NCBI GenBank assembly: GCA_034336665.1
Contig: CM067576.1
Coordinates: forward strand, 13,755,385 to 13,819,384
Length of the DNA: 64,000 bases
Direction: 5' to 3'
Source of the DNA: Luscinia megarhynchos
Lineage: Eukaryota; Chordata; Aves; Passeriformes; Turdidae
Below the pieces are notes generated by a model. It did not search any database. It saw nothing but the letters and a program-made list of their open reading frames with translations, and was not told where the DNA came from. Shown piece after piece: positions 39,232-52,300 of the stretch. The position numbers were made by a program, and so were the translations under genes. Within the stretch, counting starts at the first letter, position 1, and each line of letters starts with the position of its first letter.

Positions 39232-41031
39232 GCATGCCCAAGCTGGGGAGGGAAGAGGCAGCATTCACAAACTGTCCAAGTGGAGGGAAAAAAGCCATAA
39301 GTTCTGGCCACTGAAAAAGCAAAAACCCACAACAAAGCAAACAAGAAAAGCCCAGAGAGAACTTTCTCTAAGGGGAGTGAAAAGAAATCATTAGAGAAAG
39401 GTCAGCATCATTACAGCATCATTAAGTTATTTTTAAGGCATAGTGCAGCTTGTGCACTTGTGCATGGCCCTGCCCCAAAACGCTGAAAGTTTTCAGAGCT
39501 CTGAAGCCCAAGACACAGATTCATAGCTATAAAAGGTAGGAAGGTCCACGAAAAGAGGCTCAGAAAAGCCCAGAACAACCTGGCACTGGGAGCTACAGCT
39601 GCTGTGGGGTGGTACTGCCATGGACTGCTTCCCCCCTCACCTTCCACCAGAGCACCACTGCAGATAAAAACTGGAGATCTTCTCACTAAAACAGTCATAA
39701 CTGTAACAGATACTAAAATTACTTTTCTACAATTTTTGTCCTCATTTGTTTCATTTTATTTCACAATTTTCCTTTAAAATTAAGTGTTTTGTCACCTGAA
39801 TTAATGTTTTCAGGTAATGGATGTGAAGAGAAATTTAGAGGTCCCAGTTCTAATGCAATCACTGTTCAGCAAACAACTTTATAAGCTATTTTTCAGGGAG
39901 TCTTTAATTCTGTGGCTTAGACCTGACCAAGTTTATTAATGACTGTAATTATGCAGATTATAGGTGCAATACCCAAACATACAAGCAGAAACATTTTACA
40001 GTTACAGCCAAACACAAGTCTCCAATTCAAAATCCTGTTATCCTGCACCATCCCAGCATTCAGCTCTTCTCACTAAGTGCTCTAATCCATGATCAGACCC
40101 TGTGAGAGTAATACTGATAGACAGGCTCTTTGGCTGTTTAATGACACTTGAATAATTGGAGACACAGAGATTTAAGTGAAGAAGAGAGAATGATTGTCTC
40201 CAGCTCACTATTTGCCTTGCACATCCTAGGGCATGAGGTGGTCAGCTCTGCTTGGTTTTGGTACAATCTGCCCCAGAGTTGCACAGTTTACAACACAGCT
40301 GCTCTTCTTCTGGATCAGCTGGCTCCCAGTACAGGAACCAATCTGGTTTTAGCTTCACAGACTATCACTCAAACTAAGGTGCCCTAACAATATTAATTTC
40401 TATATTTTTAAATAACTTTATTCTTCATTTACTCCTAACACTCAAACATTTTAATGTGATTGCTTTGTAAAGCTGCTAATACCTGTTACATGAGAAGTCT
40501 TAGGACTATGAAAAACCCAATTTGTCAGTCTACATCAACTTTTAAACACACTCCAGACTGGTTCACCTCTTTTCTCCCTTCATTTTTCTCTAGTAAATCC
40601 TAATCAGAAATAGGCCACACATCTAGAGAGAATATCAGAGTGATGGTGTGACTCAAGAAGATACCTGCACTGAAGATATCTTCCACATACTAAATCAGCA
40701 CTAATTCATTTTTTCATCACTCAAAGTTGATGAATATTCTCTTAAGAATTTGAATGCCACTGTCAAGTAAATAATGATAAAAGTAGAGTATCACAAATAT
40801 ATAGCTTCATATATATAGCAGATCTAAGGCCCTGTATTTTACACAATATCAAATAATCAGTAGCATTCTCCTGCATATTTCAGGCAAATACCACACAGAA
40901 GCTAACAGTGTAAAAATTTGAAACATGTCAAGGTTCCCTAAAATTTTACAGATAACAATTAATGATTCAGTTTTCTGAAATTACTAACTTTCACATTTGT
41001 GGCTTACAGTATTCATATTAGGTATTCGCAG

Positions 41032-41070
41032 CAATAAAATAAAATAAAATAATATAAAATAAAATAAATT
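41032..41070. repeat. (ATAAA)n-like simple repeat
   Basis: Successive AATAA/ATAAA units with one TAATA interruption. The many AATAAA words inside it should not be read as polyadenylation signals. Confidence 0.9.
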
Positions 41071-43383
41071 TTTTAAAAATCACTTTATATATAATTTACC
41101 TAAAATGAAAAGCACTGGAGGGCTGACTTTTATTTGGTGCTTTCAGGGGGAGAAAGTGAGAGGGGCAGATACTCTGATACATGCAACAGCTGCTTATCTG
41201 AAATGTAAAGGCTGAGTAATTGTGCTACAAGGGGATGAACCCAACAAAATAACACAACCCAAATCAACAACTTCATGAAGGAAAATCCCCATTCTCTGAA
41301 AAGTATGAAAAGAACAAATGTACAATTCCTTGTATAAGGTGGATTTTCTGTTCTCTTTATATTTGAGATAATTTCTGTAATAGAATGATGTTTCCATGCA
41401 TGTCACATAACCACCCCAGAGTTATTGCTCAAATGATCTCCTCAGAGATATTTGAATGTTGTCTACTTCTCCAGTCAATTGCAGTTCTGATGTTCCACAC
41501 TGTTACCCCACTTGGATTCCATTAACACCTAATTTACAAGCATAAACCATGTAAATGGTTGGAGCAGATGCAGAAAAATAATTATAATTTGGGCTGAAGT
41601 CTTCATTTCCCAACCTAATTCAGTAACAATAAAATTATCCCTCCACAGAGTAGACAGGAAGACTTTAGGCACAAACCCAACTAAATAAATAGTTACAGCC
41701 CTGGGCATTTCATTTCTGGAAGCAGTCTGTGAATGGAAGAGCAATGTCCCAAATTACGAGACAAGCAATGCAGGACATTGTTCTCTAGATAAGGATTACA
41801 ATGATAAAATAATTATGGAATAGGAAATTCTCAGTATCTCTAATTAAATTTTTACTCATAGCTTTAAAATATGCAGTACTTGGTTCCAAGTTAAATTTCC
41901 TGGGTGCTGAAGAAATTTTCTACTAGGTCCTGCTTCAATCTGCAGATCAAGAAGCTCTTTCTCCTTTTGAGTTGATTTTGTGCAAAATTTCAGATCACTT
42001 ATCTCATAAAACTCAGCACAAAGCACAGAGAGTTTTGCTGATGGCACCTGGTAAGGAAAGGACAGCATAACCTCCCAGTGAGCTCAGCCCTGATCTCTGG
42101 AATCACTCTCAAGTAGTTTCCTGAGGCAAACACTTGGGTGGTGGAACAAATGCTGTCTCATCTGTATTAACTTCCTTCTGGCAATGAGCCTGAACTTTTG
42201 CAATCTGAAGTTGTACTGACATTTATCCATCCACTCCAAGTTTTCACACGTTCCTTTCTTTGCCTCTGTCACGTTTTGCACCACTGCACACCCATCACTG
42301 CACTGCACTAGCAAAGTGCCAAAGTTCACTGTGTCAGGAGATGAGCTCGTGGGTGTTAGTCAGATGAGAGATGCTGCCAGCCTCACTCCAGGACACACAA
42401 AGCATATGAGCCATGGGACAAATCAATAGCACGTGAAGAAAGGAAATGCTACAGTTATGCAAATGCTGAAAAGTAGGTCATAATCTCTGCAACTAAAGTT
42501 TTACTGTGCTAGGTTACTTTGGAGTTAATAACAATGGTCATTGATGATTAGCTAATTAAAAGAACAGAACTAAACTAAATTAGCAAAAACTTCCACAAAC
42601 GTTTAAAGGATTAAACTTTTTTATCATATTCAAAAACTCTTGTATACTTGCACATTGATTTAATGTATTAATTAATGTGTGTGACTACACTCAGCATCTT
42701 TACATACCATTTTCAAAAAAATCCTGATAATCAGTACAAGGATACTTATTTGATGACAATAAAAATATACTGAGAATCAAAAAATTTGCTACAAATCATC
42801 CACAATCAATTAATGAAGTTTAAAACATCGACAATAATGTCCTGCTTATGCTTACTTCACAGACAGAAAGGCTAAATTACTGTTTACATTATTTGTGATA
42901 CACTATCTGTGTAATTTCAACAACAGTGGCTTTTATCTATTTCCTGAATTGCAGGGAAAATTAAATATTCAATATTTTCTATTTCAGAAATATAATTGTT
43001 AACACAAAAGACCTTGTACTGCATTTCATACTGCTGAAGGTCTTGAGTGGGATAGTTAAACCCCCTGCATTTTTCAGAAGACCCTTTTTGAATTTTAAAA
43101 ATCTCTCAGGCTAGTTCAGGATAAGCAAAGTAAAGCACTAAAAGAATAAAACAGAAGAGAGGATCTGGATAACATCCAAAAAAACCACATTTGCACACTG
43201 AAATCTCAGAGTCTGCACCTGCAAAATCTCCTGTTCCAAGATAAACAGTATTTATAGTACACTGTGTATGTCACTTGAAACCAGTTTAACCTCTCTAAGG
43301 AAACACCAACCTCGTAATTCTAGCATTTACATGAGTGTTGACTACTTTGTGCTTTGAGCAGTTTAAAGAGAATATCACAGATC

Positions 43384-43435
43384 AATGAGTTAAAGATGAT
43401 CTCTTTCTTAATGAATTAAAGCTGATCTCTTTTCT
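43384..43435. repeat. Tandem duplication, 26-bp unit, two copies
   Basis: Copies at 43384-43409 and 43410-43435 match at about 22 of 26 positions, including the shared core TGATCTCTTT. A local duplication that has since diverged. Confidence 0.85.
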
Positions 43436-45023
43436 AGGAACAATATGAAAAAAATATTTCCGAAACAAAACCCCCTTAAAATTTGGCTTTTCCAGACCAC
43501 CATTTTATTCCTATAACTTCTGGGGCATCTCCCAGCTTCAGATAACTGGCCAGCACTCAGCAAGGTATTGCCTGTGCCCCCAGCTTGCTGGCATGGAAAA
43601 GCAGGACCCAGGACAGGACTCTCTAAAAGCAGAGATTTCTAATCCACACAGAGACTGCAGAATCTGCAACAGCAGCACTCAGGCTGACACCCTTGTGAAC
43701 TGCTGTACTTCATTTGACTGACATCCTTTATGGAACTGTGACATCGTGGGGAGAAGTCAAAACAAGTGCAGCCAGCTTGGATAAAGAGAGAAAACAATCA
43801 GAGAATTCAAACTCATGAACTTGAGCACCAATCACCATAAGTACATTAAATACCACTGTAAGCAGTACACTTGAGCAGAAAAATAGAACTGTGGCACAGC
43901 AGTTCTCATCCATGACCCAGGGAACCCTCCAGCACAAAAGACAGAGAACTGAGTTGGGCCATGGGAAATTGAAAAGTTTTATTCAGAGATGGCCTTGAAT
44001 CTCAAGCTTTCAACAGCTCAGAAAAGTTAGGCTATCTGTCTTTCTCTAATAGAATATATTTCTTGTTACTTATGCAAATCTTCTGTTCATGGAGGTTGAA
44101 AATGCAACAAGTGCAAGAAGGGCGCTGTCATCATAATTGGTGGGGAAGTCAGTATTTTGAATATTCACTATTTACAATTTTAAAAAATTGCAGTAGGAAA
44201 CAAAGATAATGACTGTTGGTTACCAACATGCTAGCATGTATTTTTCAGAATGTTTTATCCCAATTTAAAATAATCAGACAAAATATTAAATCTTGAAAAC
44301 TTTTACAGATTGTAAAAATTGGTTCTCAATTCTGTGTTTTCTTTAAACTGAATTTCACTTTGTATCAGCTCAAAAAGATACAGCAATGCAATACCATTTC
44401 ATGGATCCTTAGACAGAGGCTGTAATTATCCTTATATTTCTGTAGGGGTTTAACATAGAATATTCTCTTGTTCATGCCATCATTTATGTCAATTGAATGG
44501 ATGTTTCTGTTGGCCTCAGATCCTTCTGCATGTCCCTAAAGCTCCTGGACACCTCATGGATTCCAGGGCGCTTCCTGGCAGTGCAGAACTCCCTGGTGGA
44601 GCTGCTGAAGGGAACAGGTGCCAGGAGATTTGAACAGCCACCTAAACTCAACAGCTCCCTCTGCATTGTGAGTGGCTTGGACAGAGAGTCAAGCAGAGGA
44701 ATAAGGGAGACCAGAGGATGAAGAAACCTGATGGAGGGAAATTCATTTAATTGCCTTAAGCTTTTATTGTTTTTTTTTCATTTGGCAAAAAATAAATAGA
44801 GTCTGAAAAAAGGACATCACTTGCATGTCTTAGCTATTCACTTCTGAACAGAAGGAATTTAATTCTACTTTACTGACCATACACTGAAAAGAGCAGGCAG
44901 TCCAATGTTTTGTTTAAAAACAAATAGAAATATTTCTATATGATTTTCCACTTATAGAATTTCATTATTGGCAATGCATTTGAATCCATATCTATAAATT
45001 AAGATACTGTTTTTAATTTGAAA

Positions 45024-45800
45024 GAATGATGGAATAATTTAGCTTGAAAGGGACCTTTTGCTCAGTTCTCTGAAGTAGATCAGATTGATCAGCCATAGTC
45101 CAGTCAAGTTTTGAAAATCAGCAAGCTTGAAGACTCTGCAATGCAGTAGAACAAATCTTCTATTTTAACCACACTCCTGAGGAAAACATTCCTACATCTA
45201 ACCAGAGCCATGCTGCAGCTTATGACCACTGCCTCTCATGCTCTCACCATAAGGCTATAATTTCATGTCCTCTGTACTCTCCCACCAAACACTACAGACA
45301 TCATCATCATCTCCCCTTCCCCTCTTAAGTCTGCAGCCTCAAACTCAGCCCTCTCAGTCTCTCCTTGCACCACGTGTGCTCCAGCTCAGGTTAAAGACAT
45401 TTACCATTATTGATCCCCGAAGGACACTGGTCACACCTGGGCACCAGCCTTCTCATCTCAGCCCTGTGAGCCCAGCCACTTCCCCACCCATCCTTCCCAT
45501 CCACTTCACCAGTCTGCCCCTCTCAGAATTGACTAAGCTGACTGTAGAACCATGCTGCAGCCCTGCTGCCATCACCAATTATCCAATTACCCAACAGCCC
45601 TCCACCAGACTCTCTCCAGTGTGCCCATGCCTTCCTTGTCTCAGGGAGCCCACAGCAGATACAGCACTCAGACTGTGATCTCAAAAGTGCAAAATAGAGG
45701 GGGAAGATCACTCCTCTGAAGTTGCTGGCTGCACTCTTGGTAATGTGGCACAGTATGGGGCTGGCCTTCCTCACTGCAATAGCATCTCTGCTGTATTATA
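45024..45800 (-). mobile_element. Old CR1 LINE, internally scrambled
   Basis: The low-coordinate edge (45024-45055) reads as a decayed CR1 3' end on the minus strand. It is followed by CR1-like sequence matching the ERLREL / LEKR portion of ORF2 (about 45330-45390). The high-coordinate part (45774-45600) translates on minus to a recognisable CR1 reverse-transcriptase C-terminal block: RKASPIL, SAASNFRGVIFPLY, then LLRSQSECC. Between them, 45403-45440 translates on minus to VTSVLRGSIM, a decayed version of the RT motif VTSGVPQGS. That motif should lie 5' of the RKAS block in ORF2, but here it lies 3' of it. The copy has therefore been rearranged, or two CR1 fragments have been joined. Many stops and frameshifts leave no coding capacity. 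It is visibly more diverged than the copy at 7725. Confidence 0.82.
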
Positions 45801-46363
45801 TGATCTCACACAGCCCTTCCAGGGAAGAGCTCCTGCTGAGCATAAAAGACTCAACTATTCTCTCACAACATTGCTATAGCAATCAGTTTGTTTGATTTTG
45901 GCAGTTCTGAACATTCCACGAGATAGAGAAATGTCAGCAATCCAAAAAGAAATTGTGGCTAGAGTAGAGGAGACAATAAAGGTTGCTTAACAACCTGCCT
46001 TACTTCACCAAACAATTCAAAACAGGATTGAATTGTTTTTGATACTACAAGTAAAAAAATTGCAATGATCCTGAAAGCTACTCCATGACTGAATGCAATA
46101 ACTTCTGTTATTTTAGACACCTATTACTTACTATAGAGACTATTGTAATTGTTCTGTGACAAACTTTTAACTCCCAATTAATCATTGCATTGCTTTTTCA
46201 ATGTGCATGTGTAATATTTTGAAAGATTTAGCACCATGAAACACCTTAGCACCATGCTAGACTGAAATCCATTTTCTGTTAAATTTTCAGTGCTTCAAGG
46301 GTCTGTGTAGATTATTTGCTATCTGATAGAAAACAGATTTCTGCAATACTATTGCATCATTGA

Positions 46364-46397
46364 CATCTATTAACAATTGGCATCTAATAACAATTGA
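46364..46397. repeat. Tandem duplication, 17-bp unit, two copies
   Basis: CATCTATTAACAATTGG (46364-46380) is followed directly by CATCTAATAACAATTGA (46381-46397), with 15 of 17 positions identical. Each copy contains an AACAATTG word resembling an SRY/SOX-type recognition sequence. Confidence 0.85.
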
Positions 46398-49300
46398 TAT
46401 ATTTGGTCTATAATGACTTCAGAAAGAGGCAATAATTCGAATTTGTTTAAATGATTCTGAGTTGAAAACGATGCAAGTATTTCAAATATTGATAAAATGG
46501 ATCTGCTATCAGCTCGAATTTGTTTGGTACATAGTACAATGAATTCATGGGAATTACCTGAATTATTTAAGTCAACATCAAATCTCCATAATCTAATTTT
46601 TTAATTCCAAAATTCTGTTTCACTCAGATTTTCTTTAATTTGTTTAAAATTAATTTTTACACACTTACCTATTAATATAGTATTTTTATTTGCAGTTTAG
46701 AGAAAGCAAGATGAGAGCTAAAATAAAGCTGAAGTAAATACTGGGAATAACTTGTGGGATCAGAGCAGGGAAAACAGAATTCAACTAACTATCAGTGATG
46801 GAGAGATGGGGACACCCAAGTTTGGATCAAAAGCCAATTTCATTGAGTAGACAAGGCATTTACATAGGGTTTTATTTGAAATGGCACTTATACAGAGTTC
46901 TATTTTTGGTAACAATTTCCCATTGCTTACACATTTTTCATGACATCATGGTGACATTATTGTATCACAATGTTTCACAACATGTTTCTTGGCCACTTCT
47001 TGCCAAGGGATCATTTATCTGTTTGTCTCTCCCATGGCTTCTGCTCAACCAGGCCTAAGATATCAGGCTCCTTTATCAGTTCCATTGTACTCTCTGTTTT
47101 ATTCTATATAGTAACATAGTTTTCAAAGTAAAACATGTGGGTTATTCCCACCTCTAGATCAGATCTTTTCCCCCCTTTTTCTTATTTTTTCCCACAGCTT
47201 GCTCCTGAATTACTAGCTATGGTGAAAAACACCATTTCCCCAACATGAGGACATTACTTATGGTTTTACTGTCCATGTAATAACAGACCAAGGAGAACTT
47301 ACTCTATGAAAAAAGCAAGAAAGAAAAAAAAGAAGGCAATGGAGAGCTCAGGTAGATCCTCCCCAATCTGATAATTACATTATTTTCCAATATAAAGAAC
47401 TGCTACCTAAAGTTGAAGATGCCTCCTAACAACCTGAAGAAAATGCAAAAAGCAGACACAACACCCATCAAGGACCACAGTTCTATATTTTCTCTCTGTG
47501 GTTCCCCCTAGTGAATTATTTACAGGAGTTCCAAGATGCACATGCCTCCTCTGAGGACATCATTGCTTGGGTAAGACAGTCACCATCTGCATCCTTACTC
47601 CAACATCTACTTTCTCTTACTACAATTAGCATATGAACAGGCAAAATTACCAAGTCATATTCCTGAAGGAGAAAGCAATATCAAAAATTGGAATAATTTC
47701 TTGCTGATTTCAGTCACCTCATATTACACTAGCAAATACTGTGGAGGTTTGCCTAGATGAGAACCAGCAGGAGCTCCCACTCAGTGACACTTTCTGGACC
47801 CAGAAAATGCCTGTCCCTGGCACTGTGCAGCAGAGTTCATGGATATCAGCCTATGCAATGCCATGCATCTCTGCATGGCACAGCACAGCTCACTTCCCAC
47901 TTCAATTTCCAGCCTTCAAATGGGATTGGTGGAGATATTTAAACCAGTTCCTACTGCTCTGAGAAACAGGATAACTGGAAAGATTGTTCTGCTCATTTTC
48001 CATTTAGGCCTGAAATATTAATAGCTCACATACATGGCAGTAGATTGTTCATGAGAGCAAAGTATTTTGAATGGCCACCTACATATTTAGCTCATACTCC
48101 TGACTAGAGTCAGAACTTCTTTATGGTTGCTGCTCTTTTGTTATTAAAAATTAATTCCATTTTTATTTAGATGAAGAGTGCAATGCCATTAGTATTACCT
48201 GTACTCAGCTGATACCTGTTGCCAGTATGGGAAAAGCAGGGAGGGAGGAAAAGTGAACTTTAATGAGCACTATCTCAATATTTTTCAGTAGATCACTACA
48301 GCATGCACACAGTGACACATCAGGTGTGCTCCTGCCCTTCTCAGAATACAAACGTGGCTCTAGTTGGCAAATATATGCCAAATTCCCTCAGAAACATCAT
48401 CCTAGAGAGAAGTCTTCCAAAGGTGCATCCACCTCTAAAAATCAACCAACCTTGCTTGACAAAGGCATGAAGCTGGATTATCCATGCATTGTTAATAAGC
48501 CTGTCATTTAAGGATCACAATTCTTCCATCTTCCTGCCATCACTTATTAAGAAATGGTGTTTTCATCAGTCCACTAGCTCAAGCTTGTACACAAAAACTG
48601 CTTTCTAGGTACTAAATTTCATATAACAGAATGTTTGACATTGCCAGTAGATGGGAAAAATGCATTTTTCAGATGCACAATTTCACATTCCCATTTAAAT
48701 ATTCTTTTCTGAGAAAATGACAGTACCTCTTATCACAACAGACATGATACAAAGCTTTGTGCTGGTGAACCAATTATGTGATGTAAACTCCATATTCTGA
48801 AACACCAAACTGTTAGCTACAAGTGCAAATGCAGTTCTCTCATGTTTGACATAGTCTAACTCTGTAGGATTTTTCTTAAAATTTTTAAAAAACAAGCCCC
48901 AAAACAATGAGCAAACCTATTAGAAGATGTCAGGGAGAGGAAATTCTGGTAGTACAGCTGGATATTTAAGTTTCAAAGCCACTTAGACAGGAAAGAACAC
49001 AAATCAAGTCATAAGAACTCAGTGTTTACACACAGGATCTCATATCCTGCTTTCATTCTCCACTTGACTAAGGACTAAAAGCACATCTCTGGTTTCATTT
49101 TACATGATACTTTTTATTTGTGCTTTTATTTTAAGTCTTTTTTTCTGAAATTTTACATAATGTGACACAAATTGCACACTGCAGAGAAAACTGTCTGTCT
49201 TGGTGAATGAAACCATTTTAATCTCAAGGGCTTTATTATCTGTTAAAATCTATTTAAATATAAGCAGTCAATTTTATATTGCTTGACTTTTATAGAGGAA

Positions 49301-52300
49301 CTGTTTTATAAAGCAGGATTTTGAAAAGATCATAATAAATACTTGTGACTTGCACATGTACGATCAGAAAATATGAAGAAAGAATTGCCTTAATTTTCAG
49401 AGTTATTCACATACACAAAAATATTTCCATAGGCCAGAAACCTCCTAATAGATTGTATTTGTTATGCTAATGTCTTCCTGAAATGTAATGTGAAACTGTA
49501 TACACCTCAGAGACACAAAAAACCAAGAATGCAGCACTGTTACATTTAAAACTGTTGAAGCATTTTAACAACTAATTGCATAATTCTATTATTCCTCTTA
49601 AAGCATTGACTGTTCACAGGTTATTGAATACACTAGATTAACATCTTTAGGGAATAAATAGATAATCTGGTACACTACTGTTTCACCTTTGTTTTAAGCA
49701 GATGGTACAAAGGCAGCCTCAGTTGTGTGAAGCTATTAATAGAAACACGGGCAATTCTTTTTTTTTTTTAGCTTACTGCAGCAAGAGACAACTTTGCTGT
49801 AACACTTGACCAAATTGTCAGCTCTAGAGTTAAAAGGACTGAAAAACTGAAGTTTATACATTAGGTTTTCCAGCACTGTAGGCTCTTCATGCCTGATTGT
49901 GCTGGTTTCACTGATGTATGATAAAGAAAAACTAAGATTCTTATGAAAAAGTAAAGAAGCAAATCATTGCAAGGCACTAAATTACATTGAACATTCTGCA
50001 CGAAACTTCAATCCATCAAATGGCCACTGAAAAATGAGGTAATTACCTACAATAATTTGCATGTTAAGAGCTAACACAATATTACAAAGTAAAGTCCAGT
50101 TGCACATTAATTGTGAAAGCAATGCATAATTTCCTGATTAATGTTTCATACCTAATATTCTTCCACGTTGTCAGATGCTAAATAACAATATGGCAAATCA
50201 ATCTACAGAAAGTACACTCGGGCAGGGACTGAGCTCAGTCTCCATAAATCCTAATGCAACAATTGCAGCTAAAAGAGATGGTATTGTGAAATTTATAAAA
50301 ACACCTGCTCAAATGGAACTCAAACGATCTTTTAAATAATTAAACTTTGCAGTAAAATCATCTAAGACACAAATGCTGACTCTTCATACAAGGAAGTAAA
50401 CCTCTGCTTCTTCCAAGAGAGGGACAATGGAGTGGAGATGGGGAGGGAGCTGCGGGAGGGTGAGGCACTGTCACCCACACAACACCTGGGCTCCTGGGGT
50501 CTGTCTGGTCAGCAAAGGCTAAACACGTCAAAGAAATGATATGTTCAGTCTCCCTAGAGGAGGATTTCTATCCATGCTCCTCTGTTGAGGCAGGAGGGAG
50601 AATTCCTCAAGGACTGAAACTCACCTGTCCTGTCAGCCAGAGACAGGGTGTCACAGTTTTGAAAGCGCATCAAGCAAAGAAGTGAAAGGATGACAAAAAT
50701 AAGGAAAACCAAAAACCACCACTAATAAATACTGCAAAAATGAGGGTATTAATTTAACTGTCAGCAACAGAAAACAAGTGGGGCCTGGAATTTCTCTCTT
50801 CTATAAGAGACAATTTAATGGTCAGATTTTTATTAGGCATTAAAATTTAAAAGAATATTTATAGGACCAAGCAGTCTTTTAACTTTAACTGGTTTTCTAG
50901 GAAAACCCTCTGAAAGATTTGACAGGCAAGTTACTAACTTGGTGTCATTCAAACAGAAGAATGCTTCCCAGAACTTGGGGAGGGTGCTTGGGTAAATTCT
51001 CAAAGCAGAGCTTTAAGACAGCAAATAGTCAGGCTCAATGAGTCAACAGAAAAAAAACCAAAACAGTCAAAAAACAGAGCTACTGACATTATTGGAAGTA
51101 CTGGCCACCTACAGAAAGAAGAGTCTTCAAATAAAAAATATTTTACTTTCCTTGGCTGCTGAGGAATTCGTTGGGGACTTTGTGTTTCAATGGATGCAGT
51201 AAAAAGGAATTGGAATTTTTTTAATGAGCTATGCCACCAATTTAACAATTTAAATGACCTTGAGCTAGGCATGTGACTGAAGTGTTTCACTTCCCTCATT
51301 TGTGAAAGAGGTATTATTCTACCTGTTTCACAGTGGTATTTGGAAACTCGATGAATTTACAAAAACTGCCTCCAGACTCTTGGAGGAAGGTGACTCTTAA
51401 TTGATCTCCCCTAAAGCAGACAATTTTGATTAGAATAAAAATGGCACTAAAGCAACTGCAGATTTCCAAAGCCAGACTCCAGGGACAGATTCAATGTGTC
51501 TGTTTTTTAATCCTTAACTAAACAATAAATATTTGCTGTGGTGGTAGGAATATGTTTTGTTTTAATTTTCCTGCCCACACAAAAGCTATGTGATCAGTTC
51601 TTCAGCTGTGAGAGCTGAGATTTCACACTACCTGTGTGAAAAGGCACTTCAAAATTTAATCGACCTGACGAGTATATTTCGAACCTTTCCTATAAAACAA
51701 AATCTGTCACCTACTGATGAAAATTTTAAAAAGGAACAAAAAAACCCCAAGACTCTAAAATGGGTTGTGTGGTTTAAAGATGTTCTGAGAAACTCAGCGG
51801 TGATTTTTTATATTCTTGTACTGTCATCCTGTATCGCCTTCCAATCTCCAGTTGGATGTCTGCAGAACCCTGCTGGGAATCTCAGAAACCAGAAAGGCTG
51901 AACAACTGCAGCAGGCAGCAGCAGCTCCAGTTTTACCAACACTTTTCTTATTTTCACCCTTTCTCAAACTCTGAACTAGACTTTCTTTGCTGTTTTTCTG
52001 AGGATTGCTCACTGAATTCAGACTCTCAGACCTGGCAGTTCGAGTGAGTTTAACCACACTTCTGCTATTATTTCACCACAGGGTAAATCCAATGGGGTTT
52101 TTTGTGGCCATCATGATACTAAATGGTTTTCCAATGAAATTTTTAAACAGCAGCACTGTTTATTATCTACTGCAAACATTTGAACTCTGAACTTAGTTTC
52201 CAGATTTTATGGTAAATCATATTCATGTCAGTGAATGACAACACCAAATAAATATCCTAAGGCATCAGAAGCAAGAGAAAATGAAAAGAATCACAGTTTA

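Larger units (their letters stand above)
39232..45023. other. Unique AT-rich non-coding sequence
   Basis: No gene recognised. It contains an (ATAAA)n-like run at 41032-41070 and a 26-bp tandem duplication at 43384-43435. A 79-codon opening at 40148-40387 has no recognisable motif. Confidence 0.5.

Noticed and set aside
39528..39536. TATAAAAGG, a TATA-box-like word
   Set aside because: No initiator, CpG island or downstream gene supports a promoter; such words are expected by chance in AT-rich DNA.
40148..40387. 79-codon plus-strand frame with fairly protein-like composition
   Set aside because: No recognisable motif, splice signals or start context; length is within what chance gives over 64 kb.
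51590..51901. 103-codon plus-strand frame
   Set aside because: It starts at GTG and not ATG, has no homology I recognise, and sits in unremarkable AT-rich DNA.
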